From SURF-21 sp964529285 (GTDB lineage Bacteria > Actinomycetota > Geothermincolia > Geothermincolales > RBG-13-55-18), in contig CAZGWK010000004.1 in NCBI GenBank assembly GCA_964529285.1, forward strand, positions 1-64,000: DNA of 64,000 nt, read 5' to 3'. The translations under genes and the position numbers were made by a program. Of this stretch, positions 54,411 through 63,045 are shown in pieces (position 1 is the first letter of the stretch; every line of letters begins with the position of its first letter). A model generated the notes under the pieces. The model made no database searches. It saw only the letters and a program-made list of their open reading frames with translations, and had not been told where the DNA came from.

Positions 54411-55754
54411 TTACCCCAACTTTATTCTATTGGTGAGTTTCTGCACGGCATTGTAGATCTCTCTTTTCTCCTCCATAAGAGTCTTTATTTTTTCGACAGA
54501 GTGAATAGTAGTGGAATGATGACGGCCCCCAAAAGCATTGCTTATGGCGGGAAGGGACTGGTCGGTCAGTTCCCTGCACAGATACATACAGACCTGGCGA
54601 GCGGTGACAAGTTGTCTGGAGCGGTTAGGGCTCGAGAGTTGTGTAACGGATATGTTGAAATAATCCGCGGTCACTTCCATTATGCGGTCTATCGTTATGT
54701 CCCGGTTCTCTTCCTCGGGCAGTATATCGCGGAGGACGTCCTTGGCCATTGCAAGGGTGATCTCTTCCTTTGTCAGGCTTGAATAGGCAACAACGCGGAT
54801 GAGGGCTCCCTCTAATTCCCGTATGTTTGAGTCGAAGCGCGAGGCGATATAGTTTGTGACTTCGTCAGGCACGTCCTTCTTGTCGAGAGCACACTTCTTT
54901 CTCAAGATGGCTATTCTGGTCTCGAGCTCAGGTGGTTGTATGTCGGTTATAAGGCCCCACTCGAACCTGGACACCAGGCGTTCCTGCAACCCGTCTATCT
55001 CTTTTGGAGGACAATCGCTGCTTAGGACTATCTGGCGGTTGTTATTATGAAGGTCGTTGAAGGTATGAAAAAACTCCTCGACAGTCCTTTCCTTATTGGC
55101 CAGGAACTGTATGTCGTCGATGAGGAGCATGTCTATGGAGCGGTATTTTTTCTGGAAGGAAGGAACCTTGCCGGACTTTACGCAATTGATGAAGTCGTTG
55201 AGAAACTGTTCGGAGGACCGGTAAATAACCTTGAAGTTGGGATATAGTCTTTTAGTATAATGCCCGATAGAATGGAGGAGGTGGGTTTTTCCCAGACCCA
55301 CCCCTCCGTAGATATAAAGGGGATTATAGGAAGTAGGGTTCTCGGAGACGGACAGGGCGGCCGCGTGGGCGAAGCGGTTGCTTGCCCCGATTACGAAGGT
55401 ATCGAAGGTAAAGCGCGTGATCAGGTCGCTGGAGGCATCGCTGCCCTCGTCTTCAGCGAGGATGTTTACGTCAAGATAGACGGGGCCGCGGGACCCCTTT
55501 TTGCGACGGTCTTTAAGGACGACCTGCACCTGCTCTACGCCCGGAAACACCTCAGACGCAACCTCCTGTAGAAGGTTAAGATATCTCTTATCGACCCACT
55601 CCTTCGTGAAGCTGTTGTTGGTATAAACGATGAGCGTTGAGCCCTCCACCTTATCGGCGTGCAGGTTTTTAAACCACATGGAGGAAGAATCGGTAACGCG
55701 CTCCTGGATGATGTCCTTGCACTTTTCCCATAAAAGGCTCGTTTTTGGCGACAT
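54411..55754 (-). CDS. dnaA: chromosomal replication initiator DnaA
   Basis: A 447-residue initiator with N-terminal interaction domain, AAA+ domain (Walker A 'YGGVGLGKTHLLHSIG', Walker B 'MLLIDDIQFLANKERT', sensor 'IVLSSDCPPKEI') and DNA-binding domain IV ('SPNRSRQLVTARQVCMYLCRELTDQSLPAISNAFGGRHHSTTIHS'). It recognises DnaA boxes and opens the origin. A GHKL/winged-helix gene ends 48 bp upstream on the same strand, so dnaA may be its operon partner. Confidence 0.97.
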   Translation of the reverse strand: MSPKTSLLWEKCKDIIQERVTDSSSMWFKNLHADKVEGSTLIVYTNNSFTKEWVDKRYLNLLQEVASEVFPGVEQVQVVLKDRRKKGSRGPVYLDVNILAEDEGSDASSDLITRFTFDTFVIGASNRFAHAAALSVSENPTSYNPLYIYGGVGLGKTHLLHSIGHYTKRLYPNFKVIYRSSEQFLNDFINCVKSGKVPSFQKKYRSIDMLLIDDIQFLANKERTVEEFFHTFNDLHNNNRQIVLSSDCPPKEIDGLQERLVSRFEWGLITDIQPPELETRIAILRKKCALDKKDVPDEVTNYIASRFDSNIRELEGALIRVVAYSSLTKEEITLAMAKDVLRDILPEEENRDITIDRIMEVTADYFNISVTQLSSPNRSRQLVTARQVCMYLCRELTDQSLPAISNAFGGRHHSTTIHSVEKIKTLMEEKREIYNAVQKLTNRIKLG

Positions 55755-55802
55755 TGGTTCATCCCCCGGGGAGGCTCGCGGACACGCTACAGCGCTATTC
55801 TA

Positions 55803-56549
55803 TTACAGCGACAGAAGGCCCTGCAAGTAGGACCTTCCCAGCTCTGAAAGGAATCTTTTTCCAGTTGAATCAACGTAAATGAGTCCTATTTCCTGGAGTT
55901 TTACCAGGTCACGGTGGGCGGTGCTGACCCCGATGTTCAATTCGGAGGACACACGCGACGGGCCGAGAGACTCCCCTTCCGAAAGCAGGAAGAGCACGTT
56001 ATTCTGGCGCTGAGTGAGACGAAAAGCGTCCGAACCCGCCCAGACGGGCGACGAGGGAGACGGGGCGAGAGAGACCTGGGCGTAAGTCCCCTCGCCGGGC
56101 CCGGAATCGATGCGCAACTCCCCGCCGAGAGAGCGCACCTCTTCGCGCGCCAGGAAAAGCCCTATTCCAACGCCGCGTATGTATGACCTGTGGAAGTCCG
56201 TGGCGGTTGAATAGCCCAGCTCGAACGCCAGGTCCATTCGCCGTATGCCCGGTCCGTTATCGGAAACAAAAAAAGTTTTGTTGTGAGCGTCGATCACAAC
56301 CGAGGCGGAACATGGAACGGCGTGAACGAGGTTGTCGATAACCTCCTGCAGGGTGACTAGTGGAACGGCGGAACCGCTGCCGCTGAGTTCCTGGGCGATA
56401 AGGGCGGCCAGGTCCCCGGCATAATCGGGAAAAGAATCACCCCCTACGTCGACGATCCGGAAGGAGCCATCCTCGCCGAGCACGGCAACGCGGGTGTGCG
56501 GCGGCACAAGCGCCTCGGCACCTGACTCCTTTGCGCCCGGGGAAGCCAA
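55803..56549 (-). CDS. GHKL ATPase–winged-helix regulator-like protein upstream of dnaA
   Basis: About 248 residues. The middle has a histidine-kinase-type ATP-binding fold: N box 'TLQEVIDNLVHAVPC', G1 'FFVSDNGPGIRRMDLAF', G2 'RGVGIGLFLAREEVRSLGGELRI'. No phospho-accepting dimerisation helix is present. The C-terminal ~70 residues form a winged helix ('LTQRQNNVLFLLSEGESLGPSRVSSELNIGVSTAHRDLVKLQEIGLI'). TTG 56549 lies 7 nt after AAGGTGG; the frame is open to 56750. It could be a nucleotide-sensing regulator of dnaA, which follows by 48 bp. No named family recognised. Confidence 0.75.
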   Translation of the reverse strand: MASPGAKESGAEALVPPHTRVAVLGEDGSFRIVDVGGDSFPDYAGDLAALIAQELSGSGSAVPLVTLQEVIDNLVHAVPCSASVVIDAHNKTFFVSDNGPGIRRMDLAFELGYSTATDFHRSYIRGVGIGLFLAREEVRSLGGELRIDSGPGEGTYAQVSLAPSPSSPVWAGSDAFRLTQRQNNVLFLLSEGESLGPSRVSSELNIGVSTAHRDLVKLQEIGLIYVDSTGKRFLSELGRSYLQGLLSL

Positions 56550-57063
56550 CTTTTCACCACCTTCTATAGCGTGAGGAAAATACCAGGAAAGAGGAGAGGA
56601 AAGGCGCGGGAAAGCGGAAAGACCGCGGCGTTTTGCACAAACCGCGTCCCTTTGGCTGATCTGCTGAAAGGGTAAAAAACGGGATATACGATACCACATG
56701 CAGGGGATCGAAAAGGCCGCTGAAGTGGTTAAAAAGGAGGTTTTGCACACTTATTTCCACAACTGTTGATAACCCCCTCCCGGTTAACGCAGCGATAATA
56801 CGTATCGAAGGGACATGCGGACAATTCGATATTATAACAATGGCGCGGCGGGCGGTTAAGGGGGATTTCCGGCAAGGGCGGAAAAGGAGGGCGGAAAAGG
56901 AGGGCGGGGGCCACCTTAGTCGTCCCTGAAGCAGAGAGAGCAACCGCCGAAGGCGCTGCACGATGGCCCGATCGGGCGCGAAGCGGGTGCGGGAGAGAAC
57001 TGCGAAAAAACGCTTCAACTGCGAGCAAGTGCGCATCAAATGACCGATTAGCAGGAGGTTTAC
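56550..57063. other. divergent region between the dnaA-side and rpmH-side genes, candidate replication origin
   Basis: All genes from 44.6 to 56.5 kb point left and all from 57.1 to 63.0 kb point right, so orientation flips here. A one-mismatch DnaA box TGTTGATAA lies at 56764-56772, next to 'ttatttccacaac'. The region also holds two tandem 'ggaaaaggagggcg' units near 56877-56905. No gene is visible. This suits an oriC, alone or with the dnaA–dnaN spacer. Confidence 0.4.
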
Positions 57064-57092
57064 TTGACACCCCACAAATGCACGGATATAAT
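57064..57092 (+). promoter_or_regulatory. consensus sigma-70 promoter of rpmH operon
   Basis: TTGACA at 57064-57069, a 17-bp spacer and TATAAT at 57087-57092. This is a perfect -35/-10 pair, 27 bp before the rpmH start. GGAGG at 57107-57111 is the ribosome site. Confidence 0.9.
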
Positions 57093-57118
57093 TTTCATGT
57101 TTTTTTGGAGGTAAAAAC

Positions 57119-57253
57119 ATGAAAAGAACATATCAACCGAATACCAGAAAAAGGAAGAAGAACCACGGCTTCCGCAAGAGGATGAGCACAAGGTCCGGAA
57201 GGGCTATTATAAAGAGGAGGAGGCAAAAGGGCAGGAAGAGGTTGAGTGCCTGA
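57119..57253 (+). CDS. rpmH: 50S ribosomal protein L34
   Basis: A 44-residue very basic protein: MKRTYQPNTRKRKKNHGFRK... ending KGRKRLSA. All L34 landmarks are present. GGAGG is 7 nt upstream of ATG. It is first in the rpmH–rnpA–yidD–yidC–jag operon behind a consensus promoter. Confidence 0.97.
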   Translation: MKRTYQPNTRKRKKNHGFRKRMSTRSGRAIIKRRRQKGRKRLSA

Positions 57254-57260
57254 AAGCCCC

Positions 57261-57581
57261 ATGGAATCCCTGAAGAAAAGCCGCGACTTCAAGAGGGTTA
57301 TAGAGAACGGCTACAGGGAAAATATGGAAACACTCGCCATCTACAGGCTCCCCAACCAGGCAGGACAGACCCGCGTCGGAATCTCCGTTAACAGAAAAGC
57401 GGGCGGGAGCGTAACGCGAAACCTCATCAAGAGAAGGATCAGGGAAGCCATCAGAAGGAACGCCATATCTTTGCCTGCAGGCGAAGATATGGTCATCGTG
57501 GGCAGGCGCGGCATAAAAAACGCGAGCTACGATGATATAGAGCGGGACATAAAAAAGGCGGGCGGGGGCAACAAACATTGA
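57261..57581 (+). CDS. rnpA: ribonuclease P protein component
   Basis: A 106-residue RNase P protein. 'LKKSRDFKRVIENGY', 'RVGISVNRKAGGSVTRNLIKRRIREAIR' (RNR motif) and 'DMVIVGRRGIKNASYDDIERDI' are typical. ATG 57261 gives the usual N-terminus. GTG 57246, overlapping the rpmH stop and preceded by AGAGG, would add five residues and is possible. Confidence 0.95.
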   Translation: MESLKKSRDFKRVIENGYRENMETLAIYRLPNQAGQTRVGISVNRKAGGSVTRNLIKRRIREAIRRNAISLPAGEDMVIVGRRGIKNASYDDIERDIKKAGGGNKH

Positions 57582-57817
57582 AAACGGCGTTGCTGAAGGT
57601 CGCGCAGCAGGCGATAAAGACAGCGGTAAGGGCGTATCAGATACTGATATCCAGCTGGCTGCCGCCGACATGCCGTTTTTATCCCAGCTGCTCGCAGTAT
57701 ATGATCCAGGCCGTGGAGAGGTTCGGGCCGGTAAAAGGGTTGTGGATGGGATTGCGAAGGCTGGCGAGGTGTCACCCCTGGAACGAAGGCGGGTATGACC
57801 CTCTACCGGAGGGATAG
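57578..57817 (+). CDS. yidD: membrane protein insertion efficiency factor YidD
   Basis: A 79-residue protein with 'IRAYQ'-like 'VRAYQILISSWLPPTCRFYPSCSQYMIQAVERFGPVKGLWMGLRRLARCHPWNEGGYDPLP'; the conserved C-x(5)-C-x-x-Y and CHPW-GGYDP blocks are clear. The TTG start at 57578 overlaps the rnpA stop (TTGA). It aids membrane insertion with YidC, whose gene follows by 5 nt. Confidence 0.95.
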   Translation: MKTALLKVAQQAIKTAVRAYQILISSWLPPTCRFYPSCSQYMIQAVERFGPVKGLWMGLRRLARCHPWNEGGYDPLPEG

Positions 57818-57822
57818 GCTGC

Positions 57823-58866
57823 ATGAATGTATTTATAGACATATGGAACGGAATAGTGGCGGGGCTGAACTACCTGCTGCAGGCGTTCTATGGCTTCACG
57901 GGAAACTACGGCGTTGCGATCATCCTGTTAACGGTGCTGATAAAAATGGTTTTGCTTCCCCTCACAATCAAACAGACGCGCTCCATGATCGCCATGCAGA
58001 AGATACAGCCGGAAATAAAAAAACTGCAGGAGAAATACAAGGACGACAAGGAAAAGCTGTCACAGGAGATGATGAAGTTCTACAAGGAGAACAAGGTCAA
58101 TCCCCTGGGCGGATGCCTGCCCCTGATCCTGCAGCTCCCGGTGTTCTTCGCCCTTTTCACGGTGTTGAGAAAATACCTGCTGACGCCGCCGGTCATCATT
58201 ATTGGTAATACTTTCCAGGTAATTCAGAACCTGCCGCAGGAAACGGCGGCGGCCCTGAACAACATACCATTCTTTAAGTCCGCATCATTCTTATGGATAG
58301 ATAACCTGGCTGACTCCACGCGTATAGCCGACCCCTACTTTATCCTTATAGCCCTGCTGGCCCTGACGACATGGTACTCGCAGAAACAAGTCATGACGGA
58401 TCCCAGGCAGAAGAACATGATGATAATAATGCCGATAATAACGGCGTTCATAAGCTGGAGCCTGCCCGCGGGTGTCGTATTGTACTGGTTGACCACGAAC
58501 GCGCTGCAGATAGGACAGCAGTTCGCCATGGAATATTATGATAAGAAGCACCCCAAGGAAGTGCCGAAAACCAAGGCGGAGAAGAAGGCCGCAGCAGAAA
58601 AGGAGAAGACGCCCGTAAAAGGAAAAAGCCAAGCGGCGAAGAGCGGCGCGCCCGCAAAAGGACAGGGCAAGGCCGGCGCAGGCAAAGCCAAGAAGGAAAG
58701 CGATGCGACCCAAAAGGACAAGCCGGCGGGCACGCCTAAGCAAAAAGATACAACTCCAAAAGGAGGAAAACAGGGGCAACAGGCAAGAAAGCCCAAGGGC
58801 CCCCCTCCACAGCAGAAAAAGCCGCAGAAGGGCTCTGGAGGCAAGGGCGGAGCGAGGAAGAGATAG
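57823..58866 (+). CDS. yidC: membrane protein insertase YidC
   Basis: A 347-residue Oxa1/YidC insertase without the large Gram-negative periplasmic domain. 'NYGVAIILLTVLIKMVLLPLTIKQTRSMIAMQKIQPEIKKLQEKYKDDKEKLSQEMMKFYKENKVNPLGGCLPLILQLPVFFALFTVL' is diagnostic and includes the cytoplasmic hairpin and hydrophilic groove. The last ~110 residues are a Lys/Gly/Ala-rich tail that may bind ribosomes. ATG 57823. Confidence 0.96.
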   Translation: MNVFIDIWNGIVAGLNYLLQAFYGFTGNYGVAIILLTVLIKMVLLPLTIKQTRSMIAMQKIQPEIKKLQEKYKDDKEKLSQEMMKFYKENKVNPLGGCLPLILQLPVFFALFTVLRKYLLTPPVIIIGNTFQVIQNLPQETAAALNNIPFFKSASFLWIDNLADSTRIADPYFILIALLALTTWYSQKQVMTDPRQKNMMIIMPIITAFISWSLPAGVVLYWLTTNALQIGQQFAMEYYDKKHPKEVPKTKAEKKAAAEKEKTPVKGKSQAAKSGAPAKGQGKAGAGKAKKESDATQKDKPAGTPKQKDTTPKGGKQGQQARKPKGPPPQQKKPQKGSGGKGGARKR

Positions 58867-58883
58867 CAGAAGGAGAAACCGCG

Positions 58884-59339
58884 ATGGAAACGGTTGAAAG
58901 GTCAGTGACCCCCAAGAGCGTGGTGGTGGATATCGTAAACCTCATGAACCTCAGAACGAGGGTAACCAGCTGGGAGGACGAAGAGGAGATACACGTAGAT
59001 GTATGGGGCGAGGACTTGGGGATCCTGATAGGAAGGGGCGGGTCGACGCTGCAGGCCTTGCAGGATATCGTGACAACGATCGTAAGAAGGAGCCTTCCCG
59101 AGGCCAGGAGAATAGTCGTAGACGTGGAGAGATATAGGGAAAGGCGCCGGCAGAAGCTGCGGGAATATGCGGAGAGGATGGCGGACAAGGCGCTGGCTAC
59201 GAGGAAACCCATAAAGCTGGAGCCCATGACACCGCGAGAAAGAAAGATAGTACATGATGCACTGAAGGATATGGCAGGGGTAGAGAGCAAGAGCGAGGGG
59301 GAAGACCCGCAAAGAAGGATCGTGATAACCCCCGCATAG
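58884..59339 (+). CDS. jag: KH/R3H RNA-binding protein Jag (KhpB), short form
   Basis: A 151-residue protein with KH domain 'VWGEDLGILIGRGGSTLQALQDIVTTIVRR' and R3H domain 'EYAERMADKALATRKPIKLEPMTPRERKIVHDAL'. The separate Jag-N domain of Firmicutes is missing; this short form fits the actinobacterial-type genes next to yidC. It binds RNA and influences cell elongation/division in relatives. Last gene of the rpmH operon, followed by a palindromic terminator. Confidence 0.93.
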   Translation: METVERSVTPKSVVVDIVNLMNLRTRVTSWEDEEEIHVDVWGEDLGILIGRGGSTLQALQDIVTTIVRRSLPEARRIVVDVERYRERRRQKLREYAERMADKALATRKPIKLEPMTPRERKIVHDALKDMAGVESKSEGEDPQRRIVITPA

Positions 59340-59355
59340 GAAGTATATTGATTAG

Positions 59356-59390
59356 ATTACCTGCGTTTCACGTGAAACGCAGGTAATTTT
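59356..59390 (+). terminator. terminator of the rpmH–jag operon, built on a parS palindrome
   Basis: 59356-59387 is a perfect 32-bp palindrome (attacctgcgtttcac and its complement) running into TTTT at 59387-59390. It starts 16 bp after the jag stop. Confidence 0.8.
59364..59379. promoter_or_regulatory. parS-type site 1 (variant)
   Basis: CGTTTCACGTGAAACG agrees with the ParB-binding consensus TGTTTCACGTGAAACA except at both outer bases. It forms the centre of the jag terminator stem. Confidence 0.75.
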
Positions 59391-60307
59391 TCATAAAGGG
59401 TGCACAGCATGATGACCGCATATGATGCGGAAATGCAGCCCTAAACCCTGGCAACCAGGACAATTTGAGGACGATCTCTCCATTCGGATTAAAAGGCCCC
59501 GGTTTTACATAATCCACCCTCAAGGCAGCAATAAGTCTTAAGACAACTCATCTCCTTCGCAAGAAACGTAGCGATATCCACACAGTGAGCAATGACTTCA
59601 CTGATTCGGGCGAGTTTTTTGCGATCATGAGCCTTTTGCATAAACCAACCGTCACGTTGGGGTCGTGTCTGCGAACCTTGGTTTTGAATACAAAAAAACG
59701 CTTATCCTGGCCTTTCGAAAGAACGGGAGATGAAAAAACGGGAGATCGCAGACACTACCCTGTTCCGATAACGAACTAGCGAGAAAAGGGGTTTTGTGCG
59801 ATAGGCTCTCACGCCGCTTTTGCTGCGAAAATTGCGTTTAAAAGAACGGAATGACTGACTTTAAGCAATGCGCGATTGTACTCCTGCCAAATGTCATTAT
59901 GAACGCAATTATCGCAATAAAGCGCAAGGGCGCCCTTAAAGACTCAGCCGTTACTATAGGTACAGGTTTTGCCATTAGAGAACGAGTGGGTGAATATGGC
60001 AGTAAGGCATGAGATATCAAATGGCAATAGGGGCTTTGACGGTTGTATTTATCAAGGATACACATGATTCCAATCCACAGGGCGATTTATTCGCAAACAC
60101 AATCGTGTTCAGGATGGAATAATAAAAACATAGAACAGAAGCAGCATGGTAAAAATCCTTGCATGAGTTGAGTGAGGATTTGGGTGATGACAAAAAGAAT
60201 TGCGTAAACTGTGAGGAATCAAGAAAAAGGTTGCAGCGTGAAGGCTTGAGGGAGATCTTAAACGCAAAGATATTGGAAAAGATGGCGATGTAAAGAATTG
60301 CGAAAAG

Positions 60308-60323
60308 TGTTTCACGTGAAACA
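60308..60323. promoter_or_regulatory. parS site 2
   Basis: TGTTTCACGTGAAACA is a perfect match to the chromosomal parS consensus bound by ParB/Spo0J. parA–parB lie 1 kb downstream. Confidence 0.93.
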
Positions 60324-60405
60324 AAAGGGAAGAATTACAGAGGCGATTGATATTAGAAAAAGCAATCTACACGGAGAAATGCGGTCGAGCTACAGAGAAA
60401 GAGTG

Positions 60406-60421
60406 TGTTTCACGTGAAACA
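60406..60421. promoter_or_regulatory. parS site 3
   Basis: TGTTTCACGTGAAACA, a perfect parS consensus, 98 bp from site 2 and ~130 bp before rsmG. Confidence 0.93.
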
Positions 60422-60550
60422 AAAGCATAGAAACGTGTTGTTTGAGCAGTTCGGGTAAAATAAAAAAGGAAAGTATGGAAATAGAAAGAAAATTAGAACA
60501 TAGTTATGAAAAGAAGAATACGTAAAACGATAAGTAGTCGAGGCCAGTGA

Positions 60551-61237
60551 TTGAAAAAAAATAACATGAGAGAGAAGATAAAGACGGCCGTCGAGCGCGC
60601 AGCGGGAAGGATGGATATAGAGGGCTGGGAGAATAACCTCGAAAAGGCGATTAATTACGTAGAGGAGCTGCAGAAATGGAATAAGGCCTATAATCTTGTT
60701 GGAAGAAGGATAGGGATAGAGGGTATTCTCGATCTGTACGTTGACGCATTAACGCCTTTATCGGTACGTGGCCTATTTGATGGAAGAAAGGAGGTGCTTG
60801 ACGCAGGAAGCGGGGCTGGAATGCCTGGAATACCGCTATATCTCATGGTTGGTCCATTCCCGCTCACTTTAGTTGAATCACAAAGAAAAAAAATCACGTT
60901 TCTCAGACACGTGTGCCGCGTGCTCGCACTGGATGATGTAGCCGTTTATCCGGGAAGATTAGAGGAAATTGCCCGAGATGAAGACCATCTCAGCGCATAT
61001 GATGTGGGATTAGCCAGGGCCGTCATGGAACCACTGCGCTTGTCGAGAACCATAAAGCCGCTGCTTTGCAAGGACGGCAGGACGGTTATTTTCGTAGGCA
61101 AGAAGGACGCGGAACGGATAAAGAGGTCAAGCTTGGATCTGACAGAAAAGGGTATGCAACTAGAAGCCATAAGGTCTATGCAGCGCATTGTTGGAAAAGA
61201 GAATTACTTGGCGGTATTAAGAAAGACTGGACGCTGA
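60551..61237 (+). CDS. rsmG: 16S rRNA (guanine527-N7)-methyltransferase
   Basis: A 228-residue SAM methyltransferase modifying G527 of 16S rRNA. 'ELQKWNKAYNLVG', 'EVLDAGSGAGMPGIPLYLM' (SAM loop), 'VESQRKKITFLRHV' and 'GRLEEIARDEDHLSAYDVGLARAV' are conserved. The start is TTG 60551, with GAGG upstream; ATG 60566 is an alternative. It leads the rsmG–parA–parB order usual near origins. Confidence 0.95.
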   Translation: MKKNNMREKIKTAVERAAGRMDIEGWENNLEKAINYVEELQKWNKAYNLVGRRIGIEGILDLYVDALTPLSVRGLFDGRKEVLDAGSGAGMPGIPLYLMVGPFPLTLVESQRKKITFLRHVCRVLALDDVAVYPGRLEEIARDEDHLSAYDVGLARAVMEPLRLSRTIKPLLCKDGRTVIFVGKKDAERIKRSSLDLTEKGMQLEAIRSMQRIVGKENYLAVLRKTGR

Positions 61238-61301
61238 CTCTGTGGCGAAAACCTGGCGGCATAATAGCTGCCACGAGAGGCTAGTCGCGAGGTGAGGATC
61301 T

Positions 61302-62198
61302 ATGGAAGTTGAGAACAAGGATTTTGAAGAGGGGCTGGAAACGGAGAGCGCATCCACTGCAACGGAAGAGGCAGGCAGGGGGTTTGTGGATGAAAAATAC
61401 CGCAGGGACGAGGAAGATGAGCAGGACGCGTCGAATGTGGGGAGGATAGTTGCAATCGCGAACCAGAAGGGCGGTGTGGGCAAGAGCACGACAGCGATAA
61501 ACCTTGGTGCGTATCTGGCCGTGGAGGGCAAGCGGGTTCTGGTCGTTGACCTCGATCCGCAGAGCAACTCAACAAGCGGTTTGGGTATAAGCCAGCAGGC
61601 AGACGGACATCAGATATACGATGTCCTCGTAAACGAAGTTCCCCTAGAGGACATAATAGTCCATACTTCAACTGAGGGCTTAGACTTGGCGCCTTCGTCG
61701 CTCAGGCTGGCGGGAGCTGAAGTCGAGCTGGTGTCGGTCTTCTCGCGAGAGGGGAGGCTCGCCAAGAGCATCGAGCCTATCAAGGCGGAGTATGAAATAA
61801 TCCTGGTTGACTGCCCGCCCTCGCTGGGCCTCCTGACCGTTAATGCGCTAGCGGCAGCCGATGAGGTTCTGATACCTATACAGTGTGAGTACTATGCGTT
61901 GGAAGGCCTGGTGCTTCTGCTGAGGACCATAGAGAAGATACGCGTCTATCTCAACCCGAACCTGCGCATAGGCGGCATATTATTAACGATGCACGATGCG
62001 CGTACAAACATCTCCAAGCAGGTGATGGACGAGGTAAGAAAACAGTATCCCAACGAGACGTTCTTCACCGTTATTCCTCGTAACGTGCGCTTGAGCGAGG
62101 CGCCGAGCTACGGCCAGCCAATATCGCAATACGATCCGCTCTCGCGTGGCGCGAAGGCATATCAGAGTTTAGCGAAGGAAGTGATATCAAATGGCTAA
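61302..62198 (+). CDS. parA: chromosome-partitioning ATPase ParA/Soj
   Basis: A 298-residue ATPase. An acidic ~45-residue N-terminal extension precedes the deviant Walker A 'ANQKGGVGKSTTAINLG', 'VLVVDLDPQSNSTSGLG', 'IILVDCPPSLGLLTVNAL' and 'FFTVIPRNVRLSEAPSYGQPI'. It binds DNA nonspecifically and pulls ParB–parS complexes. The stop overlaps the parB start by 8 nt. Confidence 0.95.
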   Translation: MEVENKDFEEGLETESASTATEEAGRGFVDEKYRRDEEDEQDASNVGRIVAIANQKGGVGKSTTAINLGAYLAVEGKRVLVVDLDPQSNSTSGLGISQQADGHQIYDVLVNEVPLEDIIVHTSTEGLDLAPSSLRLAGAEVELVSVFSREGRLAKSIEPIKAEYEIILVDCPPSLGLLTVNALAAADEVLIPIQCEYYALEGLVLLLRTIEKIRVYLNPNLRIGGILLTMHDARTNISKQVMDEVRKQYPNETFFTVIPRNVRLSEAPSYGQPISQYDPLSRGAKAYQSLAKEVISNG

Positions 62199-63045
62199 GA
62201 AGGGTTTGGGTAAGGGGCTTGGCGCCCTCATTACCTCAAGCGCTGCCGCAGAGCAGCCGAGACACGAGATGATCCCGGTCGACAGCATCTCGCCTAATCC
62301 CCTGCAGCCCAGGAGAAGGTTTAACGAAGAGAGCCTCGAAGAGCTGGCCGAATCTATGAAAGAACATGGCCTGGTGCAGCCTATAATCGTAAGGCCTGCG
62401 GGCACCGGTTATGAGATTCTAGTCGGCGAGCGCAGGTGGAGGGCGGCCCAGATAGCGGGGGCAACGGCTATACCTGCCGTTATTAGAGATGCAGAGACAT
62501 CGGAATGTCTTCAGATCGCATTGGTTGAGAACCTCCATCGAGACGATCTCAACGGCATAGAAGAAGCCACGGCCTTCAGGCAACTCATGGAGGACTTTGG
62601 CCTCTCCCAGGACGAAATTTCCCAGAAAGTGGGAAAGAGCCGCTCGGCGGTGGCCAACGCCCTCCGGTTACTTCAACTTCCAGTAGAGGTTCAGGCAGCG
62701 GTCGTGGCCGAGGAGATCACCCCCGGCCACGCCCGCGCCCTTCTCGCCCTGCAAGGCGACCCATATCAGGCTATACTTCTGCAGCGCATTATCGAGGAGG
62801 ATCTCTCGGTGCGCCAGGCCGAGGAGATCGCGAGGAGGCGATTGGGCGGGGCTGAAGAGCCGGCTCGCAAGGAGAAACCACAGTCACTGGGTGAATATGA
62901 AGACCTGATATCTGCCGGCCTGCGCGCAAAGGTGCGCGTCATCCAGGGAAAGCGCAAGGGAAAGATCATAATCGAGTTCAAGGGGGAGAAAGAGCTGCAG
63001 CGGCTCATGTCGGATATGGGAATAGCTGCGCAGGAAGAAGGTTGA
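62191..63045 (+). CDS. parB: chromosome-partitioning protein ParB/Spo0J
   Basis: A 284-residue CTPase/DNA-binding clamp. 'KKGLGKGLGALI' N-terminus, CTP-binding 'VGERRWRAAQIAGATAIPAVI', 'ALVENLHRDDLNGIEEATAFRQLMEDFGLSQDEISQKVGKSRSAVANALRLLQLP' (helix-turn-helix reading parS), and a C-terminal dimer domain. It is encoded 1-3.7 kb from the three parS sites, its own targets. Confidence 0.96.
   Translation: MAKKGLGKGLGALITSSAAAEQPRHEMIPVDSISPNPLQPRRRFNEESLEELAESMKEHGLVQPIIVRPAGTGYEILVGERRWRAAQIAGATAIPAVIRDAETSECLQIALVENLHRDDLNGIEEATAFRQLMEDFGLSQDEISQKVGKSRSAVANALRLLQLPVEVQAAVVAEEITPGHARALLALQGDPYQAILLQRIIEEDLSVRQAEEIARRRLGGAEEPARKEKPQSLGEYEDLISAGLRAKVRVIQGKRKGKIIIEFKGEKELQRLMSDMGIAAQEEG

Larger units (their letters stand above)
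59340..60550. other. 1.2-kb AT-rich spacer with parS sites
   Basis: Between jag and rsmG, far AT-richer than the genes on either side. It contains three parS-type palindromes (listed separately) but no recognisable gene. A 53-codon plus-strand frame (59851-60012, MTDFKQCAIVLL...) and other short frames lack family resemblance. 'atatccaca' at 59575 is a near DnaA box. A loading centre for ParB close to the origin is the best interpretation. Confidence 0.5.

Noticed and set aside
59838..60065. 75-codon minus-strand frame in the parS spacer
   Set aside because: No ribosome site, no homology pattern, AT-rich non-coding character.
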